Shown in pieces: positions 8,832-17,443 of a stretch of DNA of 39,387 nt. A program made the translations under genes and the position numbers. This DNA comes from Opitutia bacterium (GTDB taxonomy: Bacteria > Verrucomicrobiota > Verrucomicrobiia > Opitutales > Opitutaceae). The DNA lies in the NCBI GenBank assembly GCA_003142615.1, contig PLMW01000033.1:1-39387 (forward strand), read 5' to 3'. Numbering within the stretch: position 1 is the first letter of the stretch; every line of letters begins with the position of its first letter. The notes beneath the pieces were generated by a model. It was given only the letters and a program-made list of their open reading frames with translations, did no database searches and was not told the origin of the DNA.

Positions 8832-11800
8832 TCAGAATTCGACCGTGTTGGTCACGCTCCACACCTGGGTCGGGGCGATGCGCCACGCCGCCACCGTCCC
8901 ATCCGGCTGGACGGTAATGGGGATCAGGCTGTTGCCTTTACCCACATTGCGGACATTGACCTGGATCCGCCAATTCAGCTTCGCGTTCAGGCGGTGGCCG
9001 TAGCCGACCCAAAGGTCGATGTTCCCCTCCGACGGTCCATAAAACGGCTTGCTCAGATCGTACTGGGCGGTGGTGGCAAGGAAGGGGTCGCTCGCCGTGG
9101 TGCCGACATAATACTTCACCCTGTACCCGATGACGACCTTGTCCTGCCAGCGGTACCCGGCCCCGACGTTGACCCCCTTGAGCAAGCCGCTGGTGAAGTC
9201 GTAGTTGGCAATGAGGTTGGCGCGCCACTTGCGCAGCTCCGTCACGGCGTTGCCTTCCTGGCCCTTCACGGACAGCCAAGATGCCCAGAAGTTGGCGTTC
9301 CATGCTTGCAAGGCGGTGCCGGCGGTGGCCGAACTGTTCCCGCGGAGCGTGCCGGCCGCCGTGTTATTCAGGGCCGTGTTGATCTGGTTGACCAGACTGT
9401 TGAAGGCCGCGTCGCCGACGTTGTTGCGGACGGCCTCCTGCTTGGAGGCGTTCAACGTCAGGCGAAGGTTGCGCACCGGCTGGGCGTAGAGCTCGAGCTC
9501 ATAGCCCTTCGAGACGTTATCCTCGGGGATGGAGAGCCCGTTCGGCGTGGTGTAGGTGAGGGACTTCACCTGGTCGATGTCGATCTTGTAGGCGGTGAAG
9601 AAGGCCGCCGGCAGGCTGGAGATCATCTGTTCCCAGCCGGCGATGTCCGCCACCTCCGCGGCCGCCGCCTGATCGGCGCTCTGCCCGGAGTTCGGCTGGT
9701 AGGTCCAGCGGCTCGGATCCCCCTGGCCGGCCGTGTCCATCGTGGTGCCGCCGAGGTGGTATTTGAAGATATTGTGCTCGGGCTGGTAATCGGTGAAGAG
9801 CTGGCCGAGATAGAACGAATTGAAACCGCTGGTGCCGCTGGCGTTCGTCACTTTGGTCTCATACTTGTTGATCTTGAACGAATATCTGCCGTCCCTCGTG
9901 CCGAGCAGCAGGCCGTAGTCGGTGGTGGTTCCTTTCGGCGGAGTCAGCGGGTTGTTCAGCGGGCCGACGCGGCCGGCGAGCGGCTGGAAATTCTGCGACT
10001 TGTTGTAGAACGCGCTGATCTGGATCGGTACGCGGTCGCCGAGCAATTCCGAGAGGTGCGCCACCACGCTCCAACTGTTGGAGCTGTCCTTCACGCGAAT
10101 GTGCGTTTGGGGCAGGGAATAGACGCTCGGGTCGAGCAGGACCTGATTCTGGGAGTTCCTGGTGGCAGTCAGCGTCCAGGACTTCGCCGTATCCGTGCGA
10201 TAGCCATACATGCCGACAATCGCGCCCCGCCAGAAATAGCCCTGCCAATTGATGGCTTGGGATTCGGTGGTCACCTTGTTGAGCGAGGCGCCGGTCGTGT
10301 TGTTATCCCGAAAGCCCTGCTCAGAATCGTAGATCGTGACGGGTGTGTTGATCCAGCCCCGGTAGTTGGCCGGATTCTCCGACTGGGTCGAAATCCGCGC
10401 GGTGTCACCCACGGGAAAGTTGGGGTTGTTCCACACATCGCCCGGGTTCACGCCGGTCGCCACCCAGGTGGAATCAAAGGCGCGGACGCTTCCGCTCACC
10501 GGCCTCAGTAAGGTAGTCGGATTCGGGATGTTCGCACCCGCGGCCGAGGATGCGTTGACCAACGACGGGCCGAGGTAGATGGCAGGATAGACGATCCGGC
10601 GGTTGTCGTCGACCGTGACGTTCGTCGCGGTAGCGGTGATGAAGTCTTTGTAGGCCAGATCGGTGCTATAACGCGTCCAACTGCGGTTCTCCTGCTTGCG
10701 GGAGTCGTAGCTGTAGAGACCGGTCAGGACGTGGCGGCCCAGAAGCCGGGTCAGCAGCGAATGATTCTGCCCTCCGTCGAAGTCGTGCTTCAGGTAGCCA
10801 GTCAGGCGCGTGGCCTCGCGGTCGGCGCTCATGGAGTTGCCGTTGTTGGAATTGGAGATGAACGGGCGCCCGAAGTTCGGGTTGGCCGTGCCATCGGCCT
10901 CCGTCTGGATGTCATCGATGTAGATCTGCTGCCCCTTGTCGCTCATGAACACCAGCTGGCCGTTGTCGTAGTGCTGCCGGTCGTAGACCACTTCGACGCC
11001 CGCATCGCCGTTGAGTACGGTCGTGGACAGGTTGAGGTTGAAGTGATGGAAATTCTGCCACTCGGACTTGTTCGGACCGTCGATGAGGTTGTCGTAGAAA
11101 TTGAAGATTGATGGGTCCGAAAGGGTGAGGTTGCGGGTGAGGCCAAACTTGGCGCCCGGCAGGTTGACCTTCTTGGAGACGTCGCGGTAGATCGTGATTG
11201 AGGACATCCGGTCGTTGGGGATGCCGCCGATGCTGCCGTCGATCGCGCCCGCCGTGTTGAGGCCGCGCGAGGTGGTGGGTTCGGCGTTGAAGAGGCGGGC
11301 GTTGCTGATGGCGCCACTGTCGAAGATCGCCATGACACCGCCGAAGTAGCCGGCGGCATACTGGCCGCCGAGCCATGGCTGCCAATATGGATTGAGCGTG
11401 CCGTTCCCCAATCCGTTCGTGTTGTTGTAGGCCTTGACGAACTCACCCCGGTTGGCCGCGCCAATCGAAGCGATGTTCGTATCCTGGAGTCCGCGGGCGT
11501 CGAATCCCTTCTTGTTCAAATTATTGTACGTGAAGGGAACCCCGTTGGCATCGTAGCCGGTGGCGGTTCCGGAGTAGAACCAAGGAGTGATGACGTCGCC
11601 GGGGGTGAGCGTGCGCGGCCGGTTGCTGTCGACCTTGCCCTGCTCGAAGTTGGCCTTGAACGTGGTGTGAGCCCAGCCTTGGTTCAGCAACCGCGGCTCA
11701 TAGCGGAGGGCGCCGTAGACGCGCTGGCTGTGTTGAAAGGCCGGCTTTTGCTGGAACAACTCGTGGTCGTTGAGGCCGTCGAGGTGGATCGCCAGCTCGT

Positions 11801-12791
11801 TGGCCAACAACACACGATTCACGTCCAGCGTGGTGCGGGCGCTGCCGAAACGGCTGTAGCGGAACTGGATGTCACCCCGGTCGCGGAAGCCGGCAGTTTT
11901 GGTGCCGGCATTGATGATACCCGCGGGGCTGCCCAAACCGAAGAGAATGGCGTTGGGCCCGCGCTGGAAGTCAATGCGATCGACATTGTAGCCGTCCCAC
12001 GGGATATCGGTCAGAATATAGTCCATCGTGCTGTCCGCCGCCGCCAAGCCGCGTACGCGCGTGTTCGCGTTCGGGTTGGTAAACTTGGAGGTCTCATCGA
12101 GCTGCGTGCCGTTGCCCGCGTTGGCCATGTTGCCGTAGATGTTCCCTACCTCGGTGTTGGTGGTGTATTGCAAGAGAGTTTCGTTGTCGGTCGCGTTAAG
12201 ATCGCGCAGCATCTGTGCGGTCACCACGGTGATCGCGGAACCAACGTCGCGGAGCGCCGTGTTCAACCGGTTGCCGGCGAGCGTGTCCGCCGCCGCGTAG
12301 CCGCTCTCCCGGCCGGCTGTCACCTCGAACGGCGACAGAACGACGATTTCCGGTTCTTTGGCCGACTCGGTGCTCGGGTCCACAGCAGTCGCGCGAGTGG
12401 GCCGGAAGAGAGCGTCTTTCCGGGCAGCGGCGTCATTACCGGTGTCCGGCGCGGCTGCCTTTCTCACGGCCAAGGCGTCGGTTTTCTCATCCTGCACCGC
12501 CACCAAGCCGGTCTTTTCCAGCATGGCGTCGAGCGCTTCACGGGAGGTCAGCTCGCCTTGGACGGCGTTGGTTTGCAGGCCGCGGACCTGTTCCACGGGA
12601 TAAACGATCTGCTCGCCGGACTGGTCGGAGAAGCTTTTGAGCGTCTTGGCGGCATCGCCGGCGGGCAGGTCAAAACTCTTCTTGGAGGCGCCGTAGGCCG
12701 CGACGCCGAGCGTGAGAATACTGAATACGGCCAGCAACAGGCCGCGCAATGTCCGGCGCGATGACCGGGCAATCGGTGTTGGAGTAATCAT
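8832..12791 (-). CDS. TonB-dependent receptor with STN signalling domain
   Basis: A 1319-residue outer-membrane receptor. After the signal peptide (about 1-35) comes an STN (secretin/TonB N-terminus) domain at about 36-115, which in FecA-type systems contacts the FecR anti-sigma factor. A linker with IVVLSPFEV leads to the plug (about 160-300, including TLAGNRLNTALRDV and a conserved RGPNAILFGLGSPAG block). The long beta-barrel ends in Phe, as outer-membrane barrels usually do. The size and the LSPFEV pattern are typical of Opitutus-type receptors. No SusD-like gene is present. The ECF sigma and FecR genes upstream, and the GH2 gene downstream, make a carbohydrate the probable ligand, although iron or cobalamin cannot be excluded from sequence alone. 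The ATG has no Shine-Dalgarno; it is preceded by a tandem TATACACCA repeat. Confidence 0.93.
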   Translation of the reverse strand: MITPTPIARSSRRTLRGLLLAVFSILTLGVAAYGASKKSFDLPAGDAAKTLKSFSDQSGEQIVYPVEQVRGLQTNAVQGELTSREALDAMLEKTGLVAVQDEKTDALAVRKAAAPDTGNDAAARKDALFRPTRATAVDPSTESAKEPEIVVLSPFEVTAGRESGYAAADTLAGNRLNTALRDVGSAITVVTAQMLRDLNATDNETLLQYTTNTEVGNIYGNMANAGNGTQLDETSKFTNPNANTRVRGLAAADSTMDYILTDIPWDGYNVDRIDFQRGPNAILFGLGSPAGIINAGTKTAGFRDRGDIQFRYSRFGSARTTLDVNRVLLANELAIHLDGLNDHELFQQKPAFQHSQRVYGALRYEPRLLNQGWAHTTFKANFEQGKVDSNRPRTLTPGDVITPWFYSGTATGYDANGVPFTYNNLNKKGFDARGLQDTNIASIGAANRGEFVKAYNNTNGLGNGTLNPYWQPWLGGQYAAGYFGGVMAIFDSGAISNARLFNAEPTTSRGLNTAGAIDGSIGGIPNDRMSSITIYRDVSKKVNLPGAKFGLTRNLTLSDPSIFNFYDNLIDGPNKSEWQNFHHFNLNLSTTVLNGDAGVEVVYDRQHYDNGQLVFMSDKGQQIYIDDIQTEADGTANPNFGRPFISNSNNGNSMSADREATRLTGYLKHDFDGGQNHSLLTRLLGRHVLTGLYSYDSRKQENRSWTRYSTDLAYKDFITATATNVTVDDNRRIVYPAIYLGPSLVNASSAAGANIPNPTTLLRPVSGSVRAFDSTWVATGVNPGDVWNNPNFPVGDTARISTQSENPANYRGWINTPVTIYDSEQGFRDNNTTGASLNKVTTESQAINWQGYFWRGAIVGMYGYRTDTAKSWTLTATRNSQNQVLLDPSVYSLPQTHIRVKDSSNSWSVVAHLSELLGDRVPIQISAFYNKSQNFQPLAGRVGPLNNPLTPPKGTTTDYGLLLGTRDGRYSFKINKYETKVTNASGTSGFNSFYLGQLFTDYQPEHNIFKYHLGGTTMDTAGQGDPSRWTYQPNSGQSADQAAAAEVADIAGWEQMISSLPAAFFTAYKIDIDQVKSLTYTTPNGLSIPEDNVSKGYELELYAQPVRNLRLTLNASKQEAVRNNVGDAAFNSLVNQINTALNNTAAGTLRGNSSATAGTALQAWNANFWASWLSVKGQEGNAVTELRKWRANLIANYDFTSGLLKGVNVGAGYRWQDKVVIGYRVKYYVGTTASDPFLATTAQYDLSKPFYGPSEGNIDLWVGYGHRLNAKLNWRIQVNVRNVGKGNSLIPITVQPDGTVAAWRIAPTQVWSVTNTVEF

Positions 12792-12808
12792 GGTGTATAT
12801 GGTGTATA
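12791..12808 (-). repeat. Tandem 9-base repeat abutting the receptor start codon
   Basis: On the minus strand TATACACCA occurs twice without a gap and runs into the ATG: the last A of the second copy is the first base of the start codon. It occupies the place where a ribosome-binding site would be expected. It could be an operator, a duplicated -10-like element or a translational element. Confidence 0.55.
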
Positions 12809-12821
12809 CGGGGTCCGCAGT

Positions 12822-12846
12822 TTAGACGGACGGCCAAGCGGTTTCC
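12822..12846 (-). promoter_or_regulatory. Possible ECF-type promoter for the receptor gene
   Basis: On the minus strand GGAAAC (12846-12841) is followed after 13 bases by GTCTAA (12827-12822), resembling the GGAAC...TCTAA pattern of ECF promoters, about 30 bases before the receptor ATG. The spacing is shorter than the usual 15-17, so this is a weak call. It would be the natural target of the sigma factor encoded upstream. Confidence 0.25.
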
Positions 12847-12913
12847 GTTAAATGTATCCGGCGAGGCTGCGCCCGATGACGCGAGCGGCGGTGGCGCGCG
12901 GCGGCACCGCGGC

Positions 12914-13957
12914 TCAGCGCGTGCGGCGTAGCACGATCTCGCTGCCGCGCGGGAAAGCAGTCACCCCGAAGCTGGAGTCGAGCAGACGCACGAAGGCGTC
13001 GACGTTATCGGCGCGGAAGTTGCCGCCGACCAAGATGGCCGCCGTCTTGGCGTCGCCGACCATGAGTTTCCGGAGGTTGTAGCGATTGAACTCGGTGACA
13101 ACATCACCCAGTGGCATGTTGACGAACTCAAGCCGCAGGCCCTGCCAGGAAAGGGCGCGCTCGATCTCGGCAGGAGTGACTTCGCGCACCTGCAGCTCCG
13201 GCGGCGCGGCGGCGGACGTGGCGTTCGGCGACAACTCCGCGGTGCTGATCACCGCCTGCTGGCCGGCGACCAAGTGCGAGAGCTCGCGCGGCGTGCCAGC
13301 CTGGCCCCCCGTTGCAGTCGGAGTCTCGTCAAGCTGCACTTTCCCCTCGGTGACGAGCACCGACACGGCCTCCCGATCAAGCGACACGCTGAAGGCGGTG
13401 CCGATGGCGCGTACGGCGAATCGGTCGGCATGGACGATGAAAGGACGGACGGGGTCCTTGGCCACCGCGAAATGAGCCTCGCCAGATACCAATTGGACGC
13501 GGCGCTCCTGAGGAGCGAACTTCACCTCAACTTTGGCGCCCGCTTTCAGCTCGACGACCGACCCATCCTCCAGCACAAGACGCTCCGGACCGGGATGGAT
13601 GATCGCCTGGCGGTGCGGGGGCTGATTCGCCGTTTGTGACCGCCACAGCACGGCTGCGAACGCGATCATGGCTGCGGCGGCCAACAGGCCGAGCGAGCGC
13701 CACATCCGGCCGCGCCGCGGCGCCAGCAGATCTGGATTGGGGTGGGAGCTGTGGGCCGGACGCCACTCGCTCAGCTGATCGAGCGCGCTCCAAGTTCTCT
13801 CCAATCGGACGATCGCGGCGCCATGGGACGGGTCCTCGCGCAACCACTGCAAGTACGCGTCCTGTTCGGCCGCGGTCATGCACCGGTCGCGGCGCGCCAG
13901 CCATTGAGCGGCGGCGGTCCTGATGGCATCAGGGGATTGATGGGAAGCGGGGCGCAT
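12914..13957 (-). CDS. FecR-family anti-sigma factor
   Basis: A 347-residue inner-membrane regulator. The N-terminal cytoplasmic part (about 10-60, with QWLARRDRCMTAAEQDAYLQWL) matches the DUF4880 sigma-binding region. One membrane segment follows at about 88-105. The periplasmic FecR domain (about 120-215) contains the characteristic LEDGSVVELKAGAKVEV and GTAFSVSL stretches. The C-terminal domain (about 260-345) has the LSWQGLRLEFVNMPLGDVVTEF-type STN-like fold seen in many FecR proteins. It should hold the sigma factor until the STN domain of the loaded receptor signals across the periplasm. It starts four bases after the sigma stop, so the two are almost certainly co-transcribed. Confidence 0.92.
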   Translation of the reverse strand: MRPASHQSPDAIRTAAAQWLARRDRCMTAAEQDAYLQWLREDPSHGAAIVRLERTWSALDQLSEWRPAHSSHPNPDLLAPRRGRMWRSLGLLAAAAMIAFAAVLWRSQTANQPPHRQAIIHPGPERLVLEDGSVVELKAGAKVEVKFAPQERRVQLVSGEAHFAVAKDPVRPFIVHADRFAVRAIGTAFSVSLDREAVSVLVTEGKVQLDETPTATGGQAGTPRELSHLVAGQQAVISTAELSPNATSAAAPPELQVREVTPAEIERALSWQGLRLEFVNMPLGDVVTEFNRYNLRKLMVGDAKTAAILVGGNFRADNVDAFVRLLDSSFGVTAFPRGSEIVLRRTR

Positions 13958-13961
13958 GGAT

Positions 13962-14489
13962 TCAGGGCAGGTCGAAGCGGGTGAGAAACTCCGCGCAGCG
14001 GCGCATGCCGTTGGCCACTTGGGCTTCGACCGTGTGTTCGGCGATGCCGAGTTCGGAGGCGATTTCCTTCTGGGACAATCCGTAGATTTTCCGCAAGGTG
14101 AGCACCTGGCGGCAGCGATCGGGCAGGGATTGGATGGCTTGGGTCAGAAGTTCGAGCTCCTGTTTGTGCGCGGCAGCGTCTGCAGGCGTGAGCTCCCCTT
14201 CATAGACGAAGAGGTCGGCCACTTCCGCTATCGGCTCCACGTGGGCGACGCGCTGGCGCCGGAGCTGGTCGAGCGCGAGGTTGCGCGCCGTGGTGAAGAG
14301 AAAGGCCTTGGGTGACTGCACAGCGCCGCCGGCCAGCGCCTGCCACACGCGTGCAAGCGATTCCTGGATGATGTTCTCCGGATCGATCACCGTGGGAAAC
14401 TTGCCGCGCAACCACGCCCGCAGCGCGTCCTTGTGCACTTGCATCTCGTCCGCAAACCAACGGGCAATGTCTGAGTTCTCTGGGGTCAC
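13962..14489 (-). CDS. ECF RNA polymerase sigma factor, FecI type
   Basis: A 175-residue sigma-70 family protein of extracytoplasmic-function size. Region 2 (about 25-95) includes DPENIIQESLARVWQAL and the LFTTARNLALDQLRR DNA-melting segment. Region 4 (about 115-170) includes LPDRCRQVLTLRKIYGLSQ followed by a helix-turn-helix (KEIASELGIAEHTVEAQV). The start is GTG with no clear ribosome-binding site; Met17 is an alternative. Its position just before the fecR gene and the STN receptor fits a FecI-FecR-FecA-like cell-surface signalling cascade, in which it would direct transcription of the receptor and perhaps the GH2 gene. Confidence 0.92.
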   Translation of the reverse strand: MTPENSDIARWFADEMQVHKDALRAWLRGKFPTVIDPENIIQESLARVWQALAGGAVQSPKAFLFTTARNLALDQLRRQRVAHVEPIAEVADLFVYEGELTPADAAAHKQELELLTQAIQSLPDRCRQVLTLRKIYGLSQKEIASELGIAEHTVEAQVANGMRRCAEFLTRFDLP

Positions 14490-14816
14490 GATCGAGGAAA
14501 CAGAGGGGGCGACGCTCTACCTCAACCTCCCTCCCGGACGAGTCGAGGAGATTATCGGGGGGCAAGTCATCCCAGCAGATTTTGCAGATTGTCGTAACGG
14601 AATTTCATGAGTTCTTCGTCTTAACCCTTTTCACGCGGGCCCCATCGCCCGCCATTTCATGGAAAACGCGGTCGCTCACTTGGAGCCCGCGCCCCGGTGA
14701 GGTCAGGCAATCGATCGAAAAGATCCAGCGGAGGCAGGCGGACCTGGATGAAGCGGTTGCAGTTGGGCGCCCGCAGCCCTTGGGTCATGCGCCAGCCGAA
14801 GGCGGTCTGGAGTTTC
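14490..14816. other. 327-base gap between PPK2 stop and sigma gene
   Basis: This gap must contain the promoter of the sigma-fecR pair, but I see no clear sigma-70 boxes. A 43-codon open frame on the minus strand (14657-14788, starting MTQGLRAPNC) is uninterrupted but has no recognisable homologue or ribosome-binding site, so I do not call it a gene. I saw no structured RNA or strong inverted repeat. Confidence 0.5.
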
Positions 14817-14839
14817 CTATTTCGCGAGCAGCCGGCGGA
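14814..14839 (-). repeat. Partner copy of the 26-base repeat, at the end of PPK2
   Basis: This is the coding copy of the repeat described at 6469-6494 and covers the last codons and TAG stop of the PPK2 gene. The two copies are about 8.3 kb apart in the same orientation and flank the whole sigma-FecR-receptor-GH2 block. Confidence 0.6.
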
Positions 14840-15686
14840 TGGCTTTGAGTTCCTTCCGGCGCCGGGGGGTTGGCTCGGGATAATTCATTTTGAGCCCCCC
14901 CAATACCTTGAGGAGAACCTGGGAAATGATCAGCCGGGCATCCTCCTTGTCATCGGCGGGTATGACATACCACGGGGCGTCCGCCGAGGTGGTGGCAGCC
15001 AGGCAGTCCTCATAGGCTTTCATGTAGTCCCTCCACCGCCGCCGTTCGGCGATGTCGGCCAGGCCGAATTTCCAGTTCTTCTCCGGTTCATCGATCCGAG
15101 CGAGAAAGCGCCGCCGCTGTTCCTCTTTCGAGAGGTGCAGGAAGAATTTGACGATCCGGGTGCCGTTCCGGTGGAGATGCTTCTCGAGGTCCACGATGGA
15201 GCGATACCGCCCCTCCCAGATGGTCCGGTGGTCGCGCAGCCCGGCCGGGAGCCGCTGGCCGTCGAGAATCTCCGGATGCACGCGGGCGACCAGCACCTCC
15301 TCGTAATAGGACCGGTTGAAGATGCCGATGCGCCCCCGTTCCGGCAGGCGGTGCGTCGTGCGCCAGAGAAAATCATGTCCCAGCTCCTCGGCGCTCGGCG
15401 CCTTGAAGCTGAAAACCTGACAGCCCTGGGGATTGACGCCGGACATCACATGTTTGATGGCGCCATCCTTGCCCGCGGCATCTATCCCCTGAAAAATCAC
15501 CAGGAGGGCATACCGGTTGTGGGCATAAAGGAGCCCCTGCTGCCGGCTCAGTTCGCGGACGTGCTCCTCCAGCAGTCGGGCGTACTGCTTCTTCGACTGG
15601 CAGAAGGGCTTCACCCGCGTGGGCCACTTCTTGAGCTTCACCCTTTTCCCGGCCGGAACCTGAAAGTGCTTGGGATTGATTTTCAC
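14817..15686 (-). CDS. ppk2: Polyphosphate kinase 2 family, class-III-like
   Basis: A 289-residue cytoplasmic kinase that transfers phosphate between polyphosphate and nucleotides. Walker A is GIDAAGKDG (67-75), and Walker B lies in [12 protein letters not shown] (119-130). The block after Walker [11 protein letters not shown] with [14 protein letters not shown], matches class III enzymes, which can phosphorylate both AMP and ADP, rather than the ER.NPR pattern of class I. Class assignment is by motif memory only. The start is GTG with a good ribosome-binding site (AAAGGA, five bases before); an ATG two bases upstream is out of frame. It lies 142 bases downstream of the HD-CHAD gene on the same strand, forming a likely polyphosphate unit. 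Confidence 0.88.
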   Translation of the reverse strand: MKINPKHFQVPAGKRVKLKKWPTRVKPFCQSKKQYARLLEEHVRELSRQQGLLYAHNRYALLVIFQGIDAAGKDGAIKHVMSGVNPQGCQVFSFKAPSAEELGHDFLWRTTHRLPERGRIGIFNRSYYEEVLVARVHPEILDGQRLPAGLRDHRTIWEGRYRSIVDLEKHLHRNGTRIVKFFLHLSKEEQRRRFLARIDEPEKNWKFGLADIAERRRWRDYMKAYEDCLAATTSADAPWYVIPADDKEDARLIISQVLLKVLGGLKMNYPEPTPRRRKELKAIRRLLAK

Positions 15687-15828
15687 ATGAATCCTTTCTC
15701 TGCGAATGGTGCTGCGCGGACCCGAGATTCAACTGGCTGGGAACATTAATGCAACGCTGCCAAAGGCGACCCCTGATCAACTTCACCCGGACATGGGCGG
15801 AATCATCACGGGAAGACCGGGACGGCGT

Positions 15829-17310
15829 TCACTCCTTCAACTGACGGCGCAGGGCACGTAGGAATTTTGGCTTCTCGAGCCGCCGCCAGGCTTCGGACAG
15901 TTCCATCTCGGCGGCGTGGCGACGCCCTACGAGTTGCCCGACCAGCAACCGGGGGGGCGTTGGCCCCTCGTGTTGAATGCGAGAGAGCGCCAGATCCACA
16001 TCGCGGATGCGGCCCAGGGCCCGTTCCACCGCGTGCACCCGTTTTACCACCGCGTCGGCCGGCGGGCCGAGCAGGCGGCCGAAGAAGCCGCCGATATGGC
16101 GAACCCGGCGCAGGGCGATGCGCAGCTGGTGCAGCTTCGTTGGCGAATGCGAGTGCCGCAGGTCGGCCAGCTTCAAGGCGCGGCGCAGGCTTTTCACAAG
16201 TGTGCGGCGTCCGAATTCCGCCAGGGATCCGGGCGGCACGGTCTGGAGCGCCCGCGGCAGCTCAAGCCGGAGGAAGCGGCCCATTCTGTTCTGCAGCGCG
16301 ATGAAGGAGGCTCCGCGCAGGTGCCGCCGGACCGTGGCTTGCTGCAACCGCCTGAGCTCGCCTTGATGGCTGACGAACTTTGCCCAGCGCGGGTGGCGGC
16401 CCAACCGCCCCTGCAAGGCCTCGCCCGCCAGATAATCGATCAGAACATCGAGATCGCGCGCCTCGCTCAAGGCAAGGTTCAGCCTCTGCAGGTCGCGATC
16501 GATCCGCGCGGCGGAGGTCTGCGCCAGCGGCTTGCGAAACACGCGCAGCGTCGCGCGCAGGCGGCGGATGGCGACGCGAACGCCATGCAGCGCCGCGCTG
16601 TCCTTCGCTTCGAGCGCGCCGTCCACGTCCGCCAGCAGCGCCCTGAAGTGCAGGAAGAGCAGCCGGCGCGCGGCTTCGCAGACATGCAGCCCGGGCTCCA
16701 CCGGCGGCCCCGGCCGGGAAGTCTTTCTGGCGGCCCGGATGAGACGGATGCCTATGGGGAATGCTGCGCGCCACACGTCGGATTTGCGTCTGGCGATCGC
16801 GATGTTTTGGGGGCATTGGCCGCAGCGGATGCTGGCACGAATCGTTCGTTGGTCTTTCCGGACCGCGACGATGGTGGCGTCCTGGAGGTGGCTATAATCC
16901 AGTCCGTCGGCGATCCGCAGGTAGGCGGCCAGGCGGAGTGCGCGCCGGGGATCGCGGAGTCGCTTCACGAAGGCGCGTGCCTCGTCGCTTTTGCGCCTGG
17001 CCGGATGCAGGAAGATGGCGGCGGTGATATCCTCGCGCTGGGTGTCGGTGAATCCCTTGAGCCCCTCTTGCAGGATGATCTCGCAGCTTACCTGGGCATG
17101 CCGCCGCGGATTGACGCCGTAACCGACGTCGTGCAACCGGCAGGCCGCCGCGAGCAGCGGGCGGTCTCCGGCCGGCGCGCCGACCAATCCGCGGGTCGCG
17201 TCGAACAGCTGCAGCGCCAACGCGGTGACATGGTTCGCGTGCACATCTTCATTGCCGTACTTCGCGCACAACTCTGCCACCGACAGCCGGCTCTGGGAAG
17301 ATGCATGCAT
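15829..17310 (-). CDS. HD domain (Ppx/GppA C-terminal type) fused to CHAD domain
   Basis: A 493-residue protein with two parts. Residues about 8-185 resemble the HD-type C-terminal domain of exopolyphosphatase/GppA proteins: AKYGNEDVHANHV, then the metal-binding pair His60-Asp61 in ACRLHDVGYG, and a following GFTDTQREDITAAIFLH block. Residues about 200-490 form a CHAD domain, rich in conserved His, Arg and Lys (LHGVRVAIRRLRATLRVF, LHQLRIALRRVRHIGGFF). CHAD domains bind inorganic polyphosphate. The N-terminal phosphatase domain of real Ppx/GppA is absent, so this is not an ordinary exopolyphosphatase. With the ppk2 gene downstream it probably binds, localises or turns over polyphosphate or a related nucleotide. 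Confidence 0.85.
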   Translation of the reverse strand: MHASSQSRLSVAELCAKYGNEDVHANHVTALALQLFDATRGLVGAPAGDRPLLAAACRLHDVGYGVNPRRHAQVSCEIILQEGLKGFTDTQREDITAAIFLHPARRKSDEARAFVKRLRDPRRALRLAAYLRIADGLDYSHLQDATIVAVRKDQRTIRASIRCGQCPQNIAIARRKSDVWRAAFPIGIRLIRAARKTSRPGPPVEPGLHVCEAARRLLFLHFRALLADVDGALEAKDSAALHGVRVAIRRLRATLRVFRKPLAQTSAARIDRDLQRLNLALSEARDLDVLIDYLAGEALQGRLGRHPRWAKFVSHQGELRRLQQATVRRHLRGASFIALQNRMGRFLRLELPRALQTVPPGSLAEFGRRTLVKSLRRALKLADLRHSHSPTKLHQLRIALRRVRHIGGFFGRLLGPPADAVVKRVHAVERALGRIRDVDLALSRIQHEGPTPPRLLVGQLVGRRHAAEMELSEAWRRLEKPKFLRALRRQLKE

Positions 17311-17334
17311 GGTTCACTCCGCTGATGCTCTGCA

Positions 17335-17362
17335 ATGATACCACAAATTGCCATCCATGCCA
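17335..17362 (-). promoter_or_regulatory. Possible sigma-70 promoter of the HD-CHAD gene
   Basis: On the minus strand TGGCAT (17362-17357), a 16-base spacer and TATCAT (17340-17335) with an upstream TG (extended -10) lie 24 bases before the ATG. The -35 match is weak. Confidence 0.35.
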
Positions 17363-17443
17363 GGGAGGAGAATCATGATCCTCCGTCGTGAAGGGCGGAA
17401 AAACTGCGGCTTTGCTCGAGAAACTGATTTCACCTGCCCGTCC

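Noticed and set aside
8994-10511. A 505-codon plus-strand frame inside the receptor gene
   Set aside because: The receptor on the other strand has clear STN, plug and barrel features; this frame is low-complexity and unlike a protein.
14657-14788. A 43-codon minus-strand frame between ppk2 and the sigma gene
   Set aside because: No ribosome-binding site, no familiar motif, and a length expected by chance.
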